Positions 11,847 to 23,916 are shown, counted from the stretch's first letter. The stretch: DNA of 64,000 nt from Nigrospora sphaerica (GCA_018287875.1 JAGVVL010000001.1:1240001-1304000), one strand, 5' to 3'. Translations and numbers: made by a program. Notes: generated by a model not told the origin, from the letters alone.

Positions 11847-13287
11847 GCCGGGACCCCCAGAGACGGCAGGAGGGACAGAATGGATATCGACACAAATTCG
11901 CGGGTCACGGGAGCACGGGAAAGCTCAAGTAAGTGGCAAGATGAAGACGAGTAACTGTTTTTCGGGAAGCGCATCAGCAACACTGTACAATACCAGCAAC
12001 CTCATCACATATACCATTACGTCTGTGCTACCAAGCCACCCGTACCTCTCGAGAAGGCTCCGAATAGGGCCAAGCAACATTTGACGCGGTCGAAGCTGCT
12101 AAGAGGCGCATCGGGACAACCCTCGGTCTGGACGCAGGTACCCGAGTGCGTTTGTTTTGACGCGCGAACTTGGCATCTCACCTTCTGTAGCAGGCGAGGA
12201 ATATGGAGGCATACCGCTAAGAAGGCATCGGCGTCTTCTGGTTTGCGCTGGCATCCGGGCCCATTTTCTCTGGCCGGCCGTCTGAATAAAACTTGGGTCC
12301 TTGGACAACAGTCTCTAGGGTACTTGTGCAGACAACATGTGCCACTGGCTGTCTCCTCGCTCCGTTCAACCCCTACCTCCTGGAGGTGGTAGAAGCAACC
12401 ATCTCGAAAGCCTACTACCGTGAGAATTGTAGTGGTCGCGAATGGGTTGCTGGATTGCGCCGGCTCATTGTTCGATCGCGGTGGTATCTTCTGGCATTGA
12501 TTAGCCTGGCAGTATTTTGAGCAATTGTCTCTCGCCTCACCTTCCCTTGAGCTTTCGGGAACAATCGGTCATGATTGAGCTGGCAAGGACAATGGGGAAC
12601 TTGCTTCCACGCTGTAATGGGGTCACTGATAAATTTGCTCTGGGCACTCGATGTTTTTATTTCATGACGAACCATACCCCACGACTGTTGCAATCACCCT
12701 CATCGCCACCACGAGGCATTCAGTACGAGCAACCTACCGCGGCACGGGTTGGGCATCGCCGCCGTTGTCCAGCATACGCTCCTCATTCCCAGTCTTTACT
12801 GCAGTTTCTGACCTCGCACCAGTGCGCCGAATACGCCATCTTGTCTCGGCAAGCAGCACCGCGGCATCTTTGAGCGTTATCAGCTTCCCGGCCTCGAGCT
12901 ATCGATATACACTTGCCACAGTCGTGAGTACACATCCAGTCCCGAGCCCAAGGAAGTTTCCAGCGTCTCCGACTCCGTTGGGGCGTTCGTATTTTTCGTC
13001 AGCTCCCTTACTTGGTACAAAGTCGAGCCTCTCAGCTCACCGACTCTGTTCAGGTTATCTCACTATCCTCCGGGGCCACTTCTTATCCAGGTACCCCCAA
13101 CACGGCGGGTGGTCGAGGTTTTAGCCAGCCCTACCATCGCGACATCCGATTTTCCCCATCTTGATTCAAGTTCTGGCGGAAGGTGACGCCTGCCTATCGT
13201 TGCCTCGTCCACTCTTGCCCGCCACGCAAACGAGAATAAGATAAAGAGGAGAAGGGGACAAAGAAGCCCCCACCTCAGGCATTCAAC
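11847..13287 (+). other. Intergenic, 1.4 kb
   Basis: It lies between two plus-strand genes. No credible open frame is seen. The stretch from about 12650 is pyrimidine-rich and probably includes the 5' UTR of the RRM gene. Confidence 0.55.
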
Positions 13288-14901
13288 ATGGCATTCTTAC
13301 ACAGACGATCCAAGAGTGAGAATGACAAAAGCACCTTCACCAGGGCTGAGTCCACTCACCTCTCAGACCCTGACTGCGGCTGCGAGGAGAGTTCGGATGA
13401 CGATGGTGTTGGCTGGGACGGCGAGACAGCCGAGCCGACCTGGTTTCCCAAGGCCGCACTCGCAACTGATGGTTCTCGACAAGCTCATTACAGTTTGGCT
13501 GGTGCTGCAGCGACTTTTCTGGGCCAGTCTGGCTACGAATATCAGTCAACTCAGTCGCCATCAAGCTCACGGGCCGTCCCGTCGACTCCAGATAGCTCTC
13601 GGCTTTCCCAGCCCTGCCATATTTTCACCCCAGCGACCGTTTCGCATCAGTTCACGCATGATGAATGCGGCCTAGGCTGCGAGCCTGACTCTAGCCCGAG
13701 CCATTCCAAGGATCAGGCTCACTATGGCCCATACTACCCGATCCAAACTTACTTCCCACACCCGCAATATGCCCATTTTACGTCGATGCCATTTCCCGAT
13801 TACGCACACCACCCGCAGGCCTTCTATCCGATCCTGGAGGAAGCCGCCGGGCTCCACTGGCAGCAGCACGGAGGCGAAGAACGAAACCGTATGGCATCTC
13901 CCGACGGCTGGGAGGGACCTGAGATCCGGGATCGTCGAGTGTACCTCGGCAACCTACGATATACAGCCACCGCAGAAGACATCAGACAGCACCTGGACCA
14001 CCACGGACTTGGCAAAGGCGTCCAGGCCATCTTCATGACGGCAGCTGGAGAAGGTCGCAACCGCGGCTTCTGCTTCGTCACATACGACAGCACTGACAGG
14101 GCCCAGGAGGCCATGGAGCAGCTCGGAGGCAGCAAGCACCTGGGTCGGAGGCTCATCTGCCGACCCTGTCTTCCCAGAGGCATGCGATACGAGCCCGAAC
14201 CGGGCGTCGGAACCGAGTCCAAGGCGGCATCGCAGGCCCGGAAGCACGGAAACCTGGGCAGCTCGCCCGCCTCTCTGCCCAAGCGCTGCGGTCCTCATCG
14301 CATACCCTTTGAGGATGTCGCCGCCGACGACTACGTCATACCTCCCTACGACGAGACCAAGGTGTTCAGTCCCAAGCGCGACTGGATCTCGGCGGGGGCT
14401 TGTGTTGTGGAGGTAGCCAACCTGCCGCCCATGCCTGGTGAAGGCGCCTGTCTGCGCGAGATGGAGCTCCTTTTCAAGGGATTCGACGTGTAAGTTGGAC
14501 TCGGGCTGCCGCGGCAGCTTCGTCGTTTATTTAGTCACTGACGCGAGACGACCAGCGTCGGAATTTGCGGGCCTATTCCCCAGTCCTGGTGGTACGTGAA
14601 CCCTTTCCCTTTCCCTCCCCTTCAGATACCAACTGCCTATTGGTCCCCTCCCCGTTTTCGCGTGACTGACATGCCATGCCTCCGCAGCCACGTGCCCTTC
14701 TCGCCCGGCGTCGCGTCCAAGTGGTGTCCCGATACCGCTCACGTTTGCCACCCGCAATATTGCTACGTTCGGCTTAGGACGAAGGCCCAGGCCCGACTGG
14801 CAGCCCAGCAGCTGCACAACAAGCTGGTTGTTCACGGTCAAACGCTGCGCCGCCTGTACGTCTGCACGCGGTGGTCGCTGGCTTCGCGTCCTTCCGTTTA
14901 G
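13288..14901 (+). CDS. RNA-binding protein with two RRM domains
   Basis: I read three exons: 13288-14489, 14556-14591 (36 nt) and 14688-14901, giving 483 residues. The first 210 residues are Ser/His/Tyr-rich and look disordered. A canonical RRM follows, with RNP2 VYLGNL and RNP1 RGFCFVTY. A second, more divergent RRM begins with CVVEVANLP. Its second strand is encoded by the 36-nt exon, and its RNP1-like strand reads YCYVRLRT. Two RRMs imply single-stranded RNA binding in splicing, export, stability or translation; which one cannot be told from sequence. The start at 13288 is the first in-frame ATG. All three junctions keep phase and use standard signals. No orthologue name is assigned. Confidence 0.88.
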
Positions 14902-15690
14902 GCCGGCCAGCCGTTGCCTGCACAAGAGCGACAATCCGCACATTGCGACGGTGCAAAGATCTTTCCCGCTCCCCAGCGAAGACTTCACGACGCCACCTCC
15001 CTCCCCCCGGAGCCGGATTTTCGGGGGTTGCTGGATTGGCTTTCTGGCTACGCTGACGATGGAGCACCCTGTTGTATGGCTACAACAAAGACGGTGTTAC
15101 GATTATGAGGGATGATATCAAATGATGAAGTGAAGAGGGGTTCTATTGCGCGAGGTATCCAGGAGGACGAAAGAAGACTTTAGGTATTTTGAGATAGGCC
15201 CGCACACGGCGAGGCGTCGGATCTTGGCTAACGAACCATGACATGCAATGGAAAAACTGCTGACGCTAAAATCTGCTGGTCCGCGGCGCATTGGGGGTGT
15301 CGACCCATCACGAGGCCGGCAACACGAGGCCGCAACGATGGCGTAGGTGGACGCGCGGGGGCCGCCAAGTTGTGGCTGAGGGCCGGGCTCGCCGGAGCCA
15401 GTCTCGCGAGGGAATAAAAAAGGGCGGGGAAAAGGTAGACGGGAGTGGCCACGTCGTTTTGGTGCTACTCCGTGATGCGGACGGGAATGGGATTTTGCTC
15501 GCCCGCGGCCGCTGACGGGCGTCGACCTATAGGAAAGGGGCGCCGAACGAATTGGGCAAGGGGGTACAAAAGGGGCTTAGACCGGCCCACCAACGATGCA
15601 TTGCATATACGGTGCTGACGGGTCAGCGACGATGGCCCTTTCCCTCGCTAAGTCGCCTTTGCGATGGGAAAGACGAAAAGCATCTCGGGA
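14902..15690 (+). other. Intergenic, 3' flank of RRM gene
   Basis: GC-rich DNA with only short, non-conserved open frames. Nothing recognised. Confidence 0.55.
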
Positions 15691-15691
15691 G

Positions 15692-15715
15692 GCGTGTGGG
15701 CGTGTGGGCGTGTGG
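15692..15715 (+). promoter_or_regulatory. Three 8-bp direct repeats upstream of a TATA box
   Basis: The octamer CGTGTGGG occurs three times head to tail (last base of the third copy is T). It sits about 120 bp upstream of a TATA box and 290 bp upstream of the secreted-protein start codon. This arrangement suggests a clustered binding site, but the factor is unknown and the repeat could be chance. Confidence 0.4.
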
Positions 15716-15834
15716 TAGGCAACCGTCGAGAGTCGCTCTGGCGGGATAGCACGTTACATCGACGAGGGCGCACACCAGGTACGGGACTATTATCGGGCTT
15801 GGTTGGCATGGCAGACTCGGCCTGGCGAGGGCTG

Positions 15835-15842
15835 TATAAAAA
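15835..15842 (+). promoter_or_regulatory. TATA box of the secreted 217-residue protein gene
   Basis: TATAAAAA lies 171 bp upstream of the ATG at 16006. It is followed by a CA-rich then C/T-rich leader, the usual layout of a strongly or conditionally expressed fungal gene. Confidence 0.6.
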
Positions 15843-16005
15843 GCCGAGCGGACGGCATCGTAGTCCGGGCAGTTCAACCAACAAACAAGCGACCAGCATC
15901 CAGCGCTCCCCCGTCTCCATCCCCCTAGTCCATCTCACGTCTCCCTTAGACACACACGCACTCCCTCTCCCCCTCTCCTCCCACTTCCCATCGTCGTTCA
16001 TCGCC

Positions 16006-16951
16006 ATGCTCGCCGCCCGCTTGTCCATAGCCCTGGCGGCCTCGCTGTCGGCGGCCTCGCCGTTGGGCCGCCGCGACGCCGTCGTCGGGCAGGCGTCGGG
16101 CTTCTCGCTCGCGGCGCGCGTGACGGGCTCGGCCGGCCCGGCCTTCGACACTCCCGTCGACGGCTGGCGCGTCACGGGCGAGCGCGTGGCCCCGAACCGC
16201 TACGCCGCCGTTCTCAGCGCCGAGGCGGCCTCGACCTTCTTCGTCAACGGTACCGCCGCCGAGGTCGCCGACCGCCAGGCCTCGGTCGCCTCGCCCCCCG
16301 TCGCCTTGGCGGACGGTTTCATTCCCGTGTAAGTCCCCTTACCTTCCCCTCCCCTCCCTTTTGCCCCGGCTTCGGGACGGGCTCGGGGAAGGACGGATCA
16401 AGGAAAGTGACTAACGCGGCGTGATCCAGGGGCTTACAAGCCAGCGGCCCCTTTGAGGGCTCCAGCCAAGTGGCCCTCGGGCTCAACTACGGCCTCGGCA
16501 CCGTGGGCGTGGGCATCGGCGACGACGCGAAGCTTTTCCTGCCGCCGGCGTACGGCCCGGGCTCCTTCGTCGTCTGCCGCCAGCAGAACCCCCCGCCAGC
16601 GTACACGCGCCCGGTGAGTTGTCCCGGTTGTTTTGCTTGCCTCCCCCCTCGCCCTCTTCTGCCAGCCCTTCCCTCCTCCCCCGACCTCCCCAGCTAGGCC
16701 CAATTCTCGCCTTCCCTAGGGCCGGGCGAAAGGGGGGGAAGGGAGGGGGCGGTTCCCGCCTCGCCACCACCGGAGCACGCGCTGACAAGCCCCCCGGGGA
16801 ACAGGACTACTACGTCCAATTCGAGCAGGGCGAGGTGCCCGCCCACTGCGTGGCCATCGATCTGTTGGCGTATTGTGCCGAGCTGCCGCCCCTCGGGGGC
16901 GTCGAGGAGTTGGCCATCGTCAACGCTGCCGCCAGCTGTTACGCGCAGTGA
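16006..16951 (+). CDS. Secreted protein of unknown function, 217 aa
   Basis: I read three exons: 16006-16328, 16430-16613 and 16805-16951, with GTAAGT and GTGAGT donors and phase kept. ATG at 16006 gives a clear signal peptide (Arg, then a hydrophobic run to SAASP), followed by an LGRR dibasic site. The mature part is small and Gly/Ala/Val-rich. It has one N-glycosylation sequon (FVNGTAAE) and a few cysteines near the C-terminus. The pattern of short beta strands resembles a family of small secreted fungal proteins of unknown function (DUF7907-like); I could not check this. The in-frame open sequence upstream of 16006 contains the TATA box, so it is not coding. Extracellular location is inferred from the signal peptide. 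Confidence 0.82.
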
Positions 16952-17922
16952 TGACGCGACAGCTTTCCCGGGTGTGTGGGCTCAAAGCCTTGCCCATCCA
17001 TGCGATGAGGAGGGGGAGAAACCGGGGAGTAGTACCGGGCGCCATCTCCAGCGAAGAGTGAACACCGAAGGATGAAACAATCGCAAGGTCTGAGTTGGAC
17101 AGGCGAGCTAATACGGTTTCGGGTCCGGGAGAGCGCGGGGAGGAAGAAGAAAGTTTCCGCAAGGCGGTTCGATGTAATGACACTCGGTCCCGTGACTATT
17201 CCTACCTACTGTCACGACCACTACGAACACCCCCACTACCACATAGAACTATTCACCTACATAATGTTAAACATGGCGATCGACCCAGAAGACGGTGCTC
17301 GTGGTGGTGATGGAATGCCAAACGTCATCAAACCCGCCACGCGCCCGACGTTCCTCGACCGACACGACGGCGAGGAGGGGGTTGCCGCAGAAACCCTGCC
17401 CTTAACGTTTACCCAGGAGGTGGCTAATGGCGAAGGTCGGGTGTGGCGAGCGCGGGTGAGTGCCTGCCTACCTAACATACTTCAGCGGGTTCCTGACGGA
17501 GTTGCCCCTTTTCCCTTTCATGTACCGCGCGTCAGCCGGTCCGTCTCCGGAGTTACCCCAGCCCGGCGCCCCCTGCCACCGAGCAACCTAGTTTTACGAA
17601 AAAGCGCCTATCGCCAGCGTACACGTGGATGAGTCGCCTACGTACGGCGGGAGGGGCGAAAGAAAGTCTCGGAGGGGGGGAGACCTCGGCCCGCGCAGCG
17701 AGAACAGCGAGATGCTTGTGGCTTTCCCCATATGTGGCCATATTCATGGCCATATTAAGAGAGGCTCGTCCCACCTCGGCCAAGCAAGGCGTCAGGCGTG
17801 TCAGGTTTGGCGTGCAACGTTCAGGGCACGGATAAGGCCAGCAGCCCATTGATCAGACCCGTCCTTTCGCGGCCCAAGCAACTCACGGGTACGGCGGCAG
17901 CCGAAGCAGCAAACGGCAAAGG
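16952..17922 (+). other. Intergenic, about 1 kb
   Basis: It lies between the secreted-protein gene and the RING-H2 gene. Short open frames only; nothing recognised. Confidence 0.55.
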
Positions 17923-19083
17923 ATGGAAACGGCCGTGCCGTCCGAGGCGCCGGCACCGGACACGGACGAGACGGGCGAGACGGGCGAGCCGTGCATCATC
18001 TGCAAGGAGCCGCTCACGCTCGACGGGCTCGACGACGCCCTCGCGCTGCAGTGCGGCCACGCGTACCACGCGGCCTGCCTGAACGCCTGGTGGGCCGTCA
18101 GCGGCGCCCAGCGCTGCGCCGCCTGCACGCGCGAGGCCACGGCCTACCGCCACGTTTGCGCCGCCGCCGCCGCCGCCGCCACGCTGCTCCGCCCGGGCCA
18201 TGGCCTCGCCGCCCCGCGCCCCTGCGCCCCGTGCGGCCACCAGCGCGCCCTGCTGCTGCGGCCGGTGCCGGCCCGGCGGCCCGGCGACGGCGACGACGAC
18301 GATGACGGCGACGACGAGAACGACGAGAACGACGAAAACGCCGTCCTCGCCCGCCTCGCCCGCCTCGCCGGCGCCCTGCGCGCAACCCGTGCCGCCGGCG
18401 CCCCCCTCCGCGGCCTGCTCGACCCCGCCCAGCGCCGCTCCTACGACGCCCTGCTCGCCCTGCTCGCGCGCCCCGACTGCCCCCCGGCCGCCCTCGTCGC
18501 CTACCTGGACGACGAGGGCGACGCGCCCGAACCCCCGGGGCCGGGCGACGCGGCGCCGCCCGTCCCGCCGCCCCCACCGGCCTCGCCGCCCCCGCCGGCC
18601 CGCGCCGCCCACACGGCCAACGCCACCAAGACCGTCTTCGCCATGATGTACAGCTGGCTCCCGGGGCGGAGGAAGGAGGCGGGCGACCTGCGGCTCGTGG
18701 CCGAGGTCAAGCCGCCCGCCGCGCCCGACGGCGGCCCCGGCCCGGCCCCCCCGCCGGCGTGGGTGCGGGACCTGTGCGACCGGTACCGCCAGCGGGCCCG
18801 GGTGCTCCGGGACTGGCAGGCAGAGTATCGCGACCCGGCCGCCGGCACCGACGTCTACTTTGAGCTGCTCTGCGCCTTCGAGGCCTTCTGGTCCGTCGTG
18901 CAGACGCTCAAGGCCGCCGCCCGCGGCGAGGACAGACGGGCCGAGCTCGAGCTGGACCTGGCCCGCCGCCTGGCGAGCCTGATGTGGGTGAAGGAAACGG
19001 GTTGGGCAGACCCCACGGGGGAAGCGGCGGCGCAGGCGGCCTGTCCTTCGTCGGGCCGGGATCAATGGCATCGCTCCGTGTAG
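17923..19083 (+). CDS. RING-H2 zinc-finger protein, putative E3 ubiquitin ligase
   Basis: A single open frame of 386 residues. The N-terminal RING-H2 finger has zinc ligands C24, C27, C44, H46, H49, C52, C65 and C68, the standard C3H2C3 order. RING-H2 fingers usually recruit ubiquitin-conjugating enzymes, so E3 activity is inferred. The rest is Ala/Pro/Asp-rich with an acidic tract near residues 125-145 and proline-rich linkers. A helical C-terminal region (residues about 280-360) contains WVRDLCDRYRQRARVLRDW. Base composition is extreme, with nearly every third position G or C. No membrane segment is seen. The last 25 residues are poorly structured and could come from reading through an unseen 3' intron. 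It converges on the next gene with only 141 bp between stops. Confidence 0.83.
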   Translation: METAVPSEAPAPDTDETGETGEPCIICKEPLTLDGLDDALALQCGHAYHAACLNAWWAVSGAQRCAACTREATAYRHVCAAAAAAATLLRPGHGLAAPRPCAPCGHQRALLLRPVPARRPGDGDDDDDGDDENDENDENAVLARLARLAGALRATRAAGAPLRGLLDPAQRRSYDALLALLARPDCPPAALVAYLDDEGDAPEPPGPGDAAPPVPPPPPASPPPPARAAHTANATKTVFAMMYSWLPGRRKEAGDLRLVAEVKPPAAPDGGPGPAPPPAWVRDLCDRYRQRARVLRDWQAEYRDPAAGTDVYFELLCAFEAFWSVVQTLKAAARGEDRRAELELDLARRLASLMWVKETGWADPTGEAAAQAACPSSGRDQWHRSV

Positions 19084-19224
19084 AGGCCGTCAGGGAATAT
19101 CAATCATAATAATACAACTAACCAAAGCCCAACCAAGAGGCGCCCAATGCGCCGAGCTACGGGATTAAGAAAAAAAAAACCGTTTACGCGCATCCGTCGC
19201 TCTCCCTCGCGCGAGGGCGGCTTC

Positions 19225-20853
19225 TTATCTCGAGTTCAGCGACCAATGCTCCCCACTCGATTTGCTGTCACTCCGGGCCATGGCGCCCACGCGCGGCGAC
19301 TCCTTCATGGCGGCGGCCCGCAACGTGTCCATGGACCGCACGACGTAGGTACCTCTGGTGTCCGTCTTGGTCGTTTCGCTCATGGTCTGCTTGAGATCCG
19401 CGTCGCTTGCTGACCGGCTGTGTGTCTGGGCCGGGAGGCGCGACTCCTCGTCGTTGATCATGTATCTTGTTTCTCGTCGAATTTCGATTTCCTGCGTCAC
19501 GAAAATGCCGCCCAGCCGCTGCGTGAGGACGGGCCAGAAGATGGGGACACTGGCACACACCGCCGCTGCGTCCACCTCGAGGACGGCGAGCAGCATCGTG
19601 ATGGGCCCGTACCACGTCGGGTCCCGCGTCGGCCACGTCGCAGCCTGGTGTTCGATGATGGTCTGGAGCCGCCAGATGGCGATGGCGATGACGCTGTGCA
19701 CACTTGTCAGTTATCTTGCCCGTCATACCACCTCACAAGAGGGTAAGTCGTTAGCACAGAGGGGGCAAGACTAACACGGTGCCCATGGATACAAGCCCGA
19801 AGACGCGCAGCCGTTGTGCAAAGTCGGTGCCCTCTTTGAAGAGAAGCGGCAAGGGGATAGCGAGCACGATGACGTCCAGTACCATGTTGATGGCCGTATG
19901 GCTCTCGTAGGTAGCAACGAATTCACCCGAGTAGAGCGATCCATACCCGTAACAAAGAGCGTCCTGATTTGGCCGTTAGCCACATACTAGAAGGGGCACC
20001 CACACACGGCCCCGCACGCACGCTCCATGAGGTCTGCACCATCCGTTTCCGGAAGCCTCCGTGCGTGGGAGGGGCGTCGGCAACTTACGGGGTCTGGAAT
20101 CCAGAAGCGATAGACGGGGAAACAGGGGAACCAAGCAATGAAGGAATACACGGCGCCCCAGACGGCTGTGAATATCAATGTGTACAGGGATATGCGGTAG
20201 GTGAGACTGCCCTTGGGGTACACCCGCAGATACTGGAACATCAAGGCCAACTTGATGAAGGCTGTCGAGCTGCAGTAGGCAGCATTCGCAACGTAGAACG
20301 TCTTTGTCTGGGGTCAGCCCCGGTCCCAACGCTGCGGTAATGTGAGTAACGCACCTTGGACCAGGTGTGCATATCCGACACGGCAAGGGTGATGAAGTGC
20401 TTTCCGAGACCGTATCTGGTACCTACACGACGAGTCAGAACGGGCTGCTTCGCTTTCGCGGGAGATATAACGAGGAGGCCACCTACCCACGCAGAGTGCT
20501 ATAGCGCCCCCCGTTGTCGTCAACTGCGCCATGTCAGCCCGTGCAACCAGTTGCCCGCCCACCTCGGGCGCGCTTCTCGGGTCGTCTATCATACCAGATA
20601 CAGGGCCACACAAAGGTCGTCCCAGCCCGCATCCCGAACCACCCGGAGCCGGACATATAGGCGACTGCCAGCACAGAGCCAGGAAAAGATCTATAGCATG
20701 GTTAGGGACGAACACAACAGGGAGACCGGGGGAGGGCTGTTGGCTTCTCACCATAAACGAGATGACCACCCCGAGGATCGTCGACTGCTTGTTCGCCACT
20801 GGCTCCGGCTCATCAAAGTTGATGGCCGAGAAGGTAAAGGTGCTGCCGGCCAT
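19225..20853 (-). CDS. PTH11-like seven-transmembrane protein
   Basis: I read seven exons on the minus strand: 20853-20752, 20690-20595, 20523-20487, 20422-20355, 20301-20089, 19963-19776 and 19693-19225, giving 390 residues. Every junction keeps phase. The product has about seven hydrophobic spans and the hallmarks of the fungal rhodopsin-like/PTH11 integral membrane family: a SRLYVRLR-type first loop, the acidic pair in AGWDD, and YGLGKHF. The long Ser/Thr/Arg-rich cytoplasmic tail starts near MINDEESRL. Members act as putative G-protein-coupled receptors at the plasma membrane, and some control surface sensing. No CFEM domain precedes the membrane core. The donor after exon 6 is GTTAGT, weaker than the others, and exon 3 is only 37 nt. 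The ligand cannot be inferred. Confidence 0.88.
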
Positions 20854-23800
20854 ATTGCTCACCCAGTGACACCAAGATCCTGCTCGGTACAGTACAAAGG
20901 GAGAATAAGAGACAGGGCAAAAACGGGAAAGGGCCCAGACGGGACAGCTGGAGAAGCGCCAGGCTTAGTGAGAAGCGAATGCGGTCCTAAAAGAAGGGGA
21001 AGAAGGGGAAGGGGGGTGGGTGCGACGCCATCTTGTAAATAGACACGCAAGGGTGAGGTAGCGGCGGAATGCGACGCTGATTTGGTCTGTTCCTACCTCT
21101 ACCCGTAGCAAATATCTGCGATGCGCATCCGGCATTGCCTGCAGTACGGAGCATCTGGCCCCCCCCCCCGGGCTTGTCCAGGAGCCAGGCCCCAGGCCCC
21201 AGGCCACCCACGCAGCCGTGGATGGAGAATGGCGATACTGTTTCCGTGCAGACGCGACATGGGCACCGGGCAGGGAGCATACGGGCGGGGCCAGGCGCAC
21301 GGTAGAGATGGCTAAGGAATGACCGCCAGATCGAAACAAACGCCCGCCCAAGTGCGTGCCGATCTCCGCCTGGTGCGAAGGTGGGCGTTCGGGATGCCAG
21401 GGCAGCACCGCCGAGTTGAGCAGCTGGCCAGCTCCACGCGCAAAGAACCTTGTCAGCGCACACAACCCCCCCAGAAGGCTTCGCTTCCGCATCCCAGCAA
21501 GCAGGCCGGCCCATGGCCGCAAGCAGAGAAGGCTCGTCGAAGATCGTCAGGGGTATTTAGCGGGGGCGAATAGTCCCTCTACGCGGTAGAGAGAGGGTAG
21601 TATCCGTCGGAAACACCACCACGGGAGCCGGCAGTAAGCGTTATTGGGTTGGCCGCGTGCGGACACTTTTCTGCTCCGTACCGACGGACCATGCCGGTGC
21701 TACATCGTACGCAATGCTGGCTGGCAAATCCACAGGCTCGGCTGACAACGGCGGGCCCGCCTCATGCCCCTGGTCTAGGGGAGTGCGTGCTTTGACGTGG
21801 GCCAGGGACTCAGTTGGGTGGGGAGGGGGGGGGGGGCGGGGATATGTAATCAGACCTGGGTGACAAGATCTGGGGTGCTGGGTGTCATCGTCCCGCTGCG
21901 TTCCTGCAGGGCCCATCAATCAGGCAAGCTTCTCGCCTACCACAGTACATGCTGTGCTGCGTACGAGCACTGTCTATGCACAGGGGAACAGGAAAGAGGC
22001 TTAATTTCCCACGCACGTCCACCGATGGGTGCTGGATTTGGCTTTGCTTTTTCTTCTCCTTTCTCTTTTCTGCCCGCCGTCGGATCGAGCACGCTGGTTC
22101 GTCACATATCAGATGATCGTTGGTGAGTACAGCCGTTGACACCGCGCGTAAGAGCCGCAGGGGATAGTCCTCCTTCGCTTGCGAGGCTAGACATCCATGG
22201 GGACAAGCGCCGGTGGCCCGCGACACTGAAAAAAATTAAAAAGGTCTGAGCGCGCAGCCGGTGGTGGGGCCGCTACCAGACGACGTTGCCGATAAGCGGA
22301 GCGGGCGGACGTCTTGTCCGTATCTTCGTCGCCCTCGGCATGGGTGCAGGAAGAGCAAGAGGAACGACAGTAGAACCAGGTAACGATCCATGTTTGGGAG
22401 TCTGGGAGTCGGTCTGGCTTGACCCGGCGGGGAGGCGAGTGGTACATGGGCCGTTCAGGTGCCACGCACGTCACAGAACCAAACTTGATCCAGGCAGTCC
22501 GTGGGCAACGTCTCCCGAGCCCTCCACCCAGGCGAGCCAGGTGTTGGAAGGTCCCTTGAGGTGGTGGATCGTTCCCGTCCCGCTCCGTGCCTTTGTTTGG
22601 TCGCATGAAGGGAGCCGTTGGATCGCCTTGCCTAACTTACGCCTATGAAGTCAGTCCCAGCCGGACACCACTAGCTGGACGTCGGCTACAGCGTTGCGGC
22701 ATGAACCGCGCGGGTCCAGCACCGAGAGTGCTGGTGGGGACCAACTGCTCGTCGCATTGCTACCTATTTTTCGAAGACAAATTAAGTCCGTCCGTCGTAG
22801 GAGCCGATCTTTTTTTCTTTCCTTTTTGTTCGTCTTGACCCGCGCAACCACCACTGGGAGCTGGTGACGGCGAGGTCGTAGAGGAATGGCCGTCCCTTGC
22901 TCGAGGAGGAATCAAGACCTGGCCTTCGCTCGGGCGCGCGACAATGGGTCGGTTTCGCAAGCGATTTCATACATTAGCACCATTACAGGACCCGGAGCCC
23001 ACCCGATCTGATCCCCTTCCGCGGCCGAAAAGGCAATATCTGGAGGTGAACGATAGGCGTTTCGTATGTTGGAATCCATATACCTGCATGGGAACGGATA
23101 AAGTGACCAGCATGTATGCACCTAGTCGTGGTAGGTACGATGTCCGACAGGCTCGTGCGTAACACGTGGTTGCAAGCCAATGGGGAGCGAGAAAAATAGC
23201 ATGGGGAGGTGAGGAGACGACCAGGGCTGAGCAGGTAAAGGGAAGTCGACCTGACCTTGACCTGGAAGCGGATACGAGCGGACGAGATCGGCCGCAAGTA
23301 TAGTGTTTACTATACTTACCAACGATCCAAGCGGTAAAGTCCGTCGTTCTGGTCGTCCTTCACGCGTGCCTGGTGTGCGTGTGTGCGTGTGTGCGTGTGC
23401 GTGTGCGTGTGTGTTCATTCCTTCCTGGCACGCAACAGGCAAGCAAGTATGTGGCCTTGTCGTAAAACACGGAAACACCGGGTTCGAATGCACATGCGTA
23501 TTGAAAAACGGCCACCCTCAAAAGGCTTGGTTCTTTCCTATCTGAGAGCAAAATACTACATTGGAAATCACGGGTGCATGGGATATCAGACGGAAACGCG
23601 GGGGACCCACCGATGGGTACTCGGCATCTCAGCGTCTCATGCAGTTCCTATGTGAGTAAGTACCGGTCGGTAAGCAACGGCGACGTGGGTGACGCTCTGT
23701 TGCCTTTATCTCCGTAGAATCAAGTCCTGGGGGGGTGCAGACGTCTTTTTCTTTCTTTTTCTCTTTATTTAGCATCCACATAGGGAGGGTGTTGTTGTAC

Positions 23801-23916
23801 GCTTACGCCGTACTGCGTGGCTTCGATAGCGTGTCTTGAGCAGGGTGGAAAGGGTGGCTTGGCGGCCGCCATACCTGCACGGGCACACATACTAGTGGAG
23901 GTACGTACTGGACGAC
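20854..23916. other. Intergenic, 3.1 kb
   Basis: Divergent region between the PTH11-like gene and the HIT-finger gene. Open frames on both strands are short or GC-driven and resemble nothing known. It contains an 11-base C run at 21159-21169, a G-rich run near 21825, and a CGTGTG repeat at 23372-23414. Confidence 0.55.
23372..23414. repeat. GTGTGC/GT microsatellite
   Basis: A purine-pyrimidine alternating tract built from GTGTGCGT-type units in intergenic DNA. Confidence 0.85.

Noticed and set aside
17821..19071. 416-codon minus-strand open frame
   Set aside because: Opposite strand of the extremely GC-rich RING-H2 gene; composition is Gly/Arg/Ala noise.
20965..21522. Overlapping 175-185 codon minus-strand frames
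   Set aside because: Two different frames are open over the same GC-rich stretch, neither with recognisable sequence.
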